Position numbers and translations under genes: made by a program. This document shows positions 57,019 through 64,000 of a stretch of DNA of 64,000 nt, one piece after another. The notes beneath the pieces were generated by a model that searched no databases, was not told the origin of the DNA, and was given only the letters and a program-made list of their open reading frames with translations. Every line of letters starts with the position of its first letter. The stretch's first letter is position 1. The DNA is from Dromiciops gliroides (Eukaryota; Chordata; Mammalia; Microbiotheria; Microbiotheriidae): contig NC_057862.1 of NCBI RefSeq assembly GCF_019393635.1, positions 95,231,159-95,295,158 of the forward strand, given 5' to 3'.

Positions 57019-58140
57019 AACTATGGTTTTAAATGGATGAGCACCAAAAGTATCTTGAAACTGGGACAGTTTTGAAGCAGCTACCACATGTGAGAAGGGA
57101 GTGCTCTGGATTCTACAATTTTCACTCCAAATAATCCATTTCAAAAAGAAATTGATCTAGGGAATTTTATGAGAGATAAGTTATTAGGTTGGTACTCAGT
57201 TATGTTGCCCTATTTTAGAACATCCTTCCTGACATGAGAACTCTGGTACAATTTTAGGGGACCTCTTAAAATTGGCATACTTTTCCCCCCACTGAGAAGA
57301 AACTTGGGGATTTTAGCATCTGACTCATTTTGTTCCAAGAGGCACCTTGGAAGTTCAGAACAATGCTCATCCTCAATGATGCTACCTTCAACAATCCTTC
57401 CTGCAAGCACTCAGACTGACAGGGCATCACATATGGAACTAGTTTTATTGACATAACAGCAATAACAACTAAATAGAACTGGCGTTTGAGTGAATCCTTT
57501 TTTTCACAGAGACCTATGAGTGGAATTCTCTCTCCTCCTATAAGTGAATTGATCTTTTGGTTGCTAGTCTTGATGTGAAAAAAAAAGTATCATCTTTTGT
57601 GGGTTTTTTTGTTCACATGTGGACTTTCATTTCTCTCTTCTCTAAATAGCAAATATGTGTTTTTCAAATATTCTACAGATTGTTTCATTAGATTTTATAT
57701 GTAGTCCTATTTTAAGCCTGATTTTATTGTTGTTGTTTTGGCTTAAACTATTTTCAAAAGTCCCTGATAATTTGAATAAAAAGTTTATTGAGCTGAAATT
57801 TACCTTTCAGAATTGGCACTCCTATTCTTTCAATGTGCAAAATAATTTCCTAACAGGACATTGCACTGAGAAAATTATAGGTCCAAAGCTCCATATAAGA
57901 AAAATCAACCACAATTTGCAATGAAATGTAGAAATGTCCCCTCACTTTCTGAAGGAATAATGGAAAGATCACCATACACAAAATACTATAAATTTTTGTA
58001 AGGCTTTCCCCCCACCCAAGACTATAAAGAACTTCATATATATTTTATTCACCTGCAAAATATTTCTTTTTGAAATAGGAATAGCAAATGATAGGGAATT
58101 ATTTTTGTGAGAATATAATTTATGCTTCTTAAGCTCTATT
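57019..58140. other. Unrecognised intergenic stretch
   Basis: Open frames of 62-89 codons show no known domain. The missing 3' exons of the PNLIPRP3 relic were looked for here and not found. Confidence 0.45.
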
Positions 58141-58144
58141 CACC

Positions 58145-58380
58145 GCTGATTGTGTGGTACAATGGAAAGAGCCATTGGGTTTGAAGTCAGAAGACTTGGT
58201 TTGGAATCCTAGCATGAACTTATTACCTGTATAATCTTGGACAAGTCATTGAGCCTCTTGTCCTCATTTTCCTCATTTATATATGAAACATATTTATATG
58301 TAAAACTAAGGAGTTAAACTACTTCTTTGAGGTCCCTTCCAGCTCTAAACGTATGATTTTATGTAGCTAAAAGGCTCCCT
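58145..58380 (+). mobile_element. Old MIR-like SINE
   Basis: TTTGAAGTCAGAAGACTTGG, then TGAGGTCCCTTCCAGCTC near the end. Confidence 0.6.
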
Positions 58381-59299
58381 GGTTGATTTTTGAAGTCCAC
58401 AGTCATCTCGTTTTATTCTTCTCAGATTTAGCTCTTACCCAGATAGATGGTAAGTGTTGGTCAGGATGACTGGAGCTTTTCTCCCAGAATGTTCAAGTTA
58501 AAGAAATATAGTGGACATTTCAGGCATTTACACTCTCTCTTTTTGCTAAAGATTTCAGGCATATTTTGGCTTCATTTATGCATAGTTATTGATTTTTTCT
58601 TCAATAATAAAATTGCTAGAGGAAAAAGAAAACCACTTTTTAACAAAAAAATGCATAATCCCTTCAGTTCAGTTCAACAATCCATTGAGCATCTTACTCA
58701 GAGAACTCAGCCTGGTTCACTTTTTTGCCTATCTGTGCATAACTGCAAGGAAAGTAAAAGGAATATAGATGTAAGAAATAGAACACAAATAACAATAAAA
58801 CTATTATTATTATATACATGAAATATTATACAAATTATACACAAATGAAATATTGCCTTTAGGATAACTGAAAATTCCTATATGTGTACTCTAAAAAATG
58901 GACATTTATACTGTGGATGGTTACTTATCCATACGAAAGTATTCATTTTCCTACTAATGTCATAAATACCTCAAAGAAGCCTGATTGCATTTCATTCATT
59001 TTCAAAATTTATAAATACAAGCATTCAAACCACTATGTTATAGCATGGTCTTATATTAATATCATCATGAATCATTAACACTGTTGTCAGATCAAGGTCA
59101 AATTATGTAATTAATATAATTTTTAAAGGGTGGAGTAAAAAGATCATTTAAAAATAATGACATTTTTTACTACAATTGCGGCAAAGCAGACATCAAGAAT
59201 GCCAAAATACTTCATCTTTTTTTCTGTGTGTTTACGATATACTACATAGAGTCCAGGTAAGAAAGCTACATGTAGTTTAGTACAGTTTACTTTATATTT

Positions 59300-59532
59300 A
59301 AACTATTTAAGGTTAGCAAAATTCTTTATAAATATTATCTTATTGGATCATTACAACAACCCTGCATGTAGGTGCTATTATTATCCTCATTTTACTGTTG
59401 AGGAAACTAAGGCTAATAGAACTTAAGTAAGTTGCCCAAGGTCACACAGCTAGTAAATGTCTGAGTCTGAACTTGAACTCAGGTCTTCCAGACTCCAAAG
59501 CAAATGCTCTATCCACTCTGCCACCTAACTGC
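59300..59532 (-). mobile_element. Old composite SINE (MIR/MON1-like)
   Basis: Antisense phrases TTACAACAACCCTGC, CATTTTACTGTTGAGG and GTCACACAGCTAGTAAATG. Confidence 0.7.
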
Positions 59533-59936
59533 ATAAAGTATATACAAAATAATACACATTATTTTTTTAAAGGAGAGAATACTAATAGGAATAAGAAAAA
59601 GCCTCCTGTGGGATATCTACCCTAATCTTAAAGGAACCTAGGGATTTTACTAGGCAGAAGTGAGTAAAAAATGAATTGCAGACACAGAATTAGAGCAGTC
59701 TAGTTTGATTGGAATGGAGAGTATATGAAGGGCAGAAATATGAAATAAGACTAGAAAAGTAAATGGAAACCAAGCTATTAAGAAAAAAATTATTTCATTC
59801 AGTGAAGAAAGTAAAATATTGGCAATCTATTTTTCTGTCACATATATCCATGGTTGTTTCCATGTTCTTGATCAATAAAAATGCAGAAAGGTGGATGTTT
59901 TTAAATGTTATAGTAAAAACTCATTATAATACTTAT

Positions 59937-60068
59937 GGATAAATGAATGAAGCATCCATGCATTTAAAAATAATATGATCTCTCAGATTCTGAATTTCTG
60001 AGAGGAAATCTATCAGCACAGTGACCCATTATTGCACACCCTTCTTTGGGATTATAGAAACAGCTTTC
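59937..60068 (-). pseudogene. PNLIPRP3: PNLIPRP3-like exon, counterpart of PNLIP exon 9
   Basis: The exon reads ESCFYNPKEGCAIMGHCADR, matching the CFFCSKEGCPTMGHFADR of human PNLIPRP3. A one-base deletion near the end turns the FLN codons into an early TAA. The donor reads ATAAGT. One of the paired cysteines (FFC) is Asn. Confidence 0.78.
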
Positions 60069-60244
60069 CTGGTGAAAGAAAAGCAGAATCCATTTTAGTT
60101 GAATCACTACTTTTATTACTCATTTATTAGTTACTGGGGGGAAAATAGACTTTAAATAATATGTCTTTGCTTTTATAGAGATTAACAAACTAAGAAAATA
60201 CTATGACAAGTAGCTATCATGTAAAATGATGTGTATTGTGATTT

Positions 60245-60435
60245 GATGATGTTATGGATAGAACCCTAGAACTTGGAGGAAAGAACTGGGTTTGAACCAT
60301 GCCTCAGACACTTACCAGGTCTGTGATATTGAACAGGTAGCTTATAACCTCTCTGGGTTTCCTTATCTGTGAAAACGAGGGAGTTGGATTTGATGATCTC
60401 TCAATCCTTCCTTCCTTAAATCTAGTGATCTAATA
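60245..60435 (+). mobile_element. Old MIR-like SINE in the PNLIPRP3 relic
   Basis: GGGTTTGAACCATGCCTC, ACCTCTCTGGGTTTCC and a tail with GTGATCTAATA. Confidence 0.6.
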
Positions 60436-60638
60436 TTTGTGTGTATAATGTACTTAGTGAGGTCCAAGACAAAGAAAGGTCATTACTGATTGAGAGGGAA
60501 TCAGGGAAGGTTTTCAAGAAAGAAGTGACATTTGTATTGTGCCTTAAAGGATACATAAGAATTCAATAGGTGAAAGCCATATGAACAAATACAGAAAAGC
60601 AGAATCTTTGTTCCAGTCATACAGTCATTGATTATGGT

Positions 60639-60672
60639 GGGAGTTGCGGGGGGGGGCGGGGGGAGGATAGGG
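60639..60672 (+). repeat. G-rich run with quadruplex potential
   Basis: Four runs of three or more G are separated by short spacers (6, 1 and 6 bases). It lies in an intron of the lipase relic. Confidence 0.7.
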
Positions 60673-61109
60673 AGTATGGAATAAAGATGGAGAGGCAGAG
60701 GGAAGATATTAGATAAGCTCTCCTTTTCATAAAAATCTAAGTAAAATTTATTTTTTTAATTATTTATACTTAGAGATTTAATTTTAAGCCTCTCCTTGAA
60801 GTCTACTCTCCATTCTTTTTGCATAAAGCAAAATAACCAATAAAGAATGCAGTAAGAGATATCATTAAGGGGGCCATCTCAGTTTCCAATGTAGTTTACT
60901 GAGTTAAATATCCTTATTGATAAGTTGCCTGGATAAGTACTAGTTCTCCAAAAAGCTGGGTATATTTTGAGAATTCCTGAATAGCTAAATTTCCCATAAA
61001 GCTTCTTTTTCCCATAGCAACTCCTCAGGGTTTATGTATCATAGAAATTCCTAATTCCCAAAGCAGAGGAACTTTGTAGTCATATTATTTTAAGAGAAAA
61101 TAAGAGTTT

Positions 61110-61275
61110 TATGCCAGTGTGGTATGGTAGAAAGAATACAATATTTTGAATCATACCACCTGCATTTTGATCTTAGCTCTGCCACTTTTAACATTTGTAA
61201 CTTTTGGCAAGTCACTTCAAATCTCTGGGTCTCAGTTTCTTCATTTGCAAAATGGAGTTGGATACCTGCTCTTCA
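61110..61275 (+). mobile_element. Old MIR-like SINE in the PNLIPRP3 relic
   Basis: ATCTTAGCTCTGCCAC, GCAAGTCACTTCAAATC and TGCAAAATGGAGTTGG. Confidence 0.6.
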
Positions 61276-61504
61276 CCTTTGAGGGCCTTACAGAGTTGCC
61301 TGACACATTAAGAGGTTAAGTGACTTGCCCAGGGTCACAAAGCCTGTGTGTGTCTGAGTCAGGACTTGAAGATAGGTCTTCCCAACTCAGAGACTAGCTC
61401 TCACTCCATTCTGGGCCATGATTTCCCTTTATACATAATTCGGGAGATGTTGTTTCTAGGGCAATGACTTGATTATTTATGATCCCTTGTAAAATTGTAC
61501 TTAT

Positions 61505-61623
61505 TGCATTCAAAGAGTTATAGGGTTTACAAGGATGAGCTGCAAATCCATCCACATTGACAATACTTTCAGAATAGAATTGCTGACTTCTGAAATGATG
61601 ATTTTCTACGAAGGAAGCAAATT
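61505..61623 (-). pseudogene. PNLIPRP3: PNLIPRP3-like exon, counterpart of PNLIP exon 8
   Basis: The exon reads FASFVENHHFRSQQFYSESI then VDGFAAHPCKPYNSLNA. The catalytic His position is kept, but the Cys that closes the lid is Asn. The acceptor CCACAG is intact; the donor is ATAAGT instead of GTAAGT. Confidence 0.8.
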
Positions 61624-62289
61624 CTGTGGAAGACCATATTTTATTAAAGGATATCATGAAATATAAACTTATCAAAATATATTGAAAACCAGTTTCTTTA
61701 GTTCTTAATGGACATCTATGCTATATGTGGTACAATTCCTCAAGTTTATTTTTGCCATCATCGCATTGTTAGTCTGAGTTTCATCATCCTCCAATAACTG
61801 ATAAAATATGGATTGTAGAATAGTAACTTTAAGGTCTGAGTTCCCCACAAATGTCAAAAGTAGGAAGAGGTACCAAAAGCTGAGTAAAGAATTGGACGTC
61901 TTAAGGAGATGACATGTGAGAAAGTCTCTTATGTAATAATGTGTGAAGAAGCACTATGCCAAAAACTAAGGCAGATGAAAGTATATTATTCATAATTTAC
62001 TGGAGGGCATAGAACACATTAAATAAATAGAGGATATTAATATTTTGATTTCATTGGTATAGGGAACTATCAGGTGAGGAAATTCCTTCTACCAGTGTAA
62101 GTTGGTTGGCATCTTATCCACAACTTATAGCCTTTTAGAGTTGCCAAGAGAACTGAGAGGTTAAATGATTTGCCCACAGCCACATATTCAATATATGTAA
62201 TAGAGATCTAAAATTCAAAAGAGAGTTCTCATTTTAAATATGGATTTGGAAAAAAATATGGATTTGGACATTATTTGCCTAATTTAAGT

Positions 62290-62960
62290 TTGGGAAATTG
62301 ACAAGAAAAAAAGATAGAGAGGGAAAAAGTAGGATTAAGGATAGGACTTTTGGGGACCAGTCATAGGGAACAGAAAGAGTGCTGAAAGAAGAAATGGAGA
62401 AGAAACAATTTAAAATGTGGCTAGAGAAGGTGGAGTAGATATTATGGAAACCAAGGAAGGGCAAGTGTTAAGTAACAAATAAGTCAACAGTGTTGAACAT
62501 TAGAGAGAGGCCAAGAAGAATGAGGACAAAAACAAACTGCTAATGAATCTGACAATTTTGATTGTCTTTGGGAAATTTTGGAGAGCACATTAGAGTGTTG
62601 TTCAGTAATTTTAGTCATATCCAAAACTTCATGAACCTGTTTGGGATTTTCTTGACTGTGGTACTAGAATGGTTTGCCATTTCTTCTCCAGCTCATTTAA
62701 CAGATGAGGAATTGAAGCAAAGAGAATTAAGAGACTTGCCCAGGGTCATACAGTTAGTAAATGTCTGAGACCGCTTTTGAACTCTCAGTCTTCCTGATTG
62801 CAAGCCCAGAGCTCTATCCATTGTTGATGACCAGTTTAGAGCTAGGATGTAAGGAATCAAGGAAAGAGCATATAGTAAGGAAGTAGAAGTATCAGGTGGA
62901 AATTACATTTTCAAGGCATTTAGAAGTGAAAGTGAGAAGGAAAATATGGCAAATACAGGA
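62290..62960 (-). mobile_element. L2-type LINE remains split by a SINE
   Basis: Antisense L2 phrases GGGGACCAGTCATAGG and GTCAACAGTGTTGAAC at left, and diverged continuation after 62825. Confidence 0.5.
62585..62823 (-). mobile_element. Mar1-type SINE with BovB-like tail
   Basis: TTGTTCAGTAATTTTAG tail, AATGGTTTGCCATTTC and CTCCAGCTCATTTAACAG, then the antisense tRNA-like part. Confidence 0.75.
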
Positions 62961-63850
62961 ATTCAACTGAGATTGTATGTGTAAAAGGGCTTTGTAAACC
63001 AAAAAAATGTAATAAAAATCTTGAATTTGCATTAAACGTAACATTTAAGAAAAGTTCATCATGATGATAGTCCTTATCACAAGTTTCAAATGGTCTATTA
63101 TTAATAGTACATTTGAAGTAAAGATGTAGCCTTATTATTTATAGTATTTAGTAAATAGCAATTTATTTTACATTTTAGTAGGAGAAAATGAGGCACGTTA
63201 ATTTTATTTATATTAGGAAGCTTTGTTCTAAAATGTGCTTTGCTTTACAAGGTGGAAATGATCCAAACTTTCATTTTAATCATCTTGTAGAGTAATTGGT
63301 TTTCACAAAAGATCTGACATACTTATCAGACATAACTTTTAGAAAAGATATCTAGAGCTATATGATGTTCAAAAACATCTAACAAGTTTATTCTTTAAGA
63401 AAAAGTGTTTCTATAAGTACATATATGCATGTTTGTATATACTTATATAAATATGTACATATTATCAAGAAAGATACATTTTGGTTAGTTATAGCTCTGG
63501 AAAAAAAGAATTAAAAATTATAATGATAACACCATCAAGATATATATAGATATATATTAGGTAAAATTCTAATTATCAAAATCATTTGACTTCATGACGC
63601 CACATATCTATATGTCTAGAAACGACTATTTTTCTGGTATCATTTGCAAGAAACCTCAAGAGGAAGAAGACTACATTTTTACAAAATTTTAGCCTTTAAG
63701 AATTCTACTCTCTCCCCAATATTCCATCATAGGAAATTATATTCTTAAAGTCCTTCAAAAAATTAAATTATTTAGCAGCTAGTATGGGATATCTTTAAAA
63801 TTACAGTATAAATAATGCATCAATCATTTTACAGTTTAAGAAACAAAATT
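62960..63850. other. Intron of the PNLIPRP3 relic, no repeat recognised
   Basis: AT-rich sequence with short TATATA runs (63420-63460, 63540-63560). I see no exon or repeat. Confidence 0.45.
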
Positions 63851-63851
63851 G

Positions 63852-63973
63852 CCTTTTGTGAAGGAGATGAAATCAAGTTTAAAAAAGATGAAATTAAATC
63901 ACCACATCCAGGCATATACTTTCCCCCATGGGGTAAAAATCAATATGACCACAGGGATTAATCGTTCCGACAC
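63852..63973 (-). pseudogene. PNLIPRP3: PNLIPRP3-like exon, counterpart of PNLIP exon 7
   Basis: After a good acceptor (TTTTAG) it reads GVGTINPCGHIDFYP, close to human PNLIPRP3. One base is missing where PNGG should be; beyond it the other frame reads GGKYMPGCGDLI. The expected donor position reads GGCAATT, without GT. Confidence 0.75.
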
Positions 63974-64000
63974 CTAAAATAAATAAAAGCAACAATAAAT

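Larger units (their letters stand above)
59937..63973 (-). pseudogene. PNLIPRP3: PNLIPRP3-like lipase relic, three exons
   Basis: Three exons align in order to pancreatic lipase-related protein 3: 63973-about 63852 (GVGTINPCGHIDFYP), 61623-61505 (QFYSESIVNVDGFAAHPC) and 60068-59937 (KEGCAIMGHCADRF). The middle exon is 119 bases, the same as PNLIP exon 8. The relic lies upstream of PNLIP on the same strand, as PNLIPRP3 does in human. It looks dead. The first exon has a one-base deletion in the PNGG codons, the last has a one-base deletion giving an early stop, and none of the three keeps a GT donor (two read ATAAGT, one GGCAATT). I could not find the last PLAT exons between 56 and 59.9 kb; earlier exons would lie beyond the right edge. 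Assembly error could explain one change, not all. Confidence 0.8.

Noticed and set aside
57210-57454. Open minus frames of 62-66 codons between the L1 and the lipase relic as missing PNLIPRP3 exons
   Set aside because: The peptides show none of the expected PLAT-domain motifs (WR-K-SV-LSG or FCS-ET) and lack fitting splice sites.
61505-61623. ATAAGT as the start of a U12 (AT-AC) intron
   Set aside because: U12 donors read ATATCCTT; ATAAGT is better explained as a mutated GTAAGT, and the paralogous PNLIP exon uses GTAAGT at the same place.

Overview
The window is AT-rich vertebrate DNA from a marsupial. Three things point there: dozens of copies of a tRNA-derived SINE beginning GGGGCAGCTAGGTGG (the Mar1/WSINE1-like family), L1 3' ends of the marsupial type, and SINEs with BovB/RTE-like tails. 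The WSINE1-like consensus leans towards an Australasian-type marsupial, but the species cannot be fixed from the sequence.

The host content is part of the pancreatic lipase cluster, read right to left on the minus strand. One complete gene is present, pancreatic triglyceride lipase (PNLIP). It has 12 coding exons between 39083 and 16958 and encodes 466 residues. I see a TATA box and a likely non-coding first exon at about 39236-39295, and an AATAAA 36 bases after the stop. To its right (59937-63973) lie three exons of a second lipase, best matched to PNLIPRP3. In all three the GT donor is lost and two carry one-base deletions, so this copy looks dead. The order PNLIPRP3, PNLIP matches the human cluster; PNLIPRP1 would be expected beyond the left edge.

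Left part, 1-16.9 kb: intergenic. It holds a decayed intronless copy of an R3HDM1/R3HDM2/ARPP21-family mRNA (about 4440-6860, minus), a long near-perfect hairpin (2203-2348), an old L2/CR1-type LINE piece (7080-8085), a rearranged L1 (9479-14105) and a solo LTR fossil (14784-15381) followed by a perfect 22-base inverted repeat.

Middle, 16.9-39.4 kb: PNLIP. Its introns carry SINEs and two truncated L1s with clear target-site duplications, plus a three-layer nest (SINE in L1 in older SINE) at 32630-33290.

Right part, 39.4-64 kb: intergenic repeats, including an L2 copy broken by four later insertions (43400-45420) and an L1 that received a second L1-like element which in turn received SINEs (47985-52530), then the PNLIPRP3 relic. 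I found no tRNA or rRNA genes, no CRISPR array and no bacterial-type features. Exon boundaries were read by eye from homology, frame continuity and splice sites; repeat family names are from memory of consensus sequences, not from a search.
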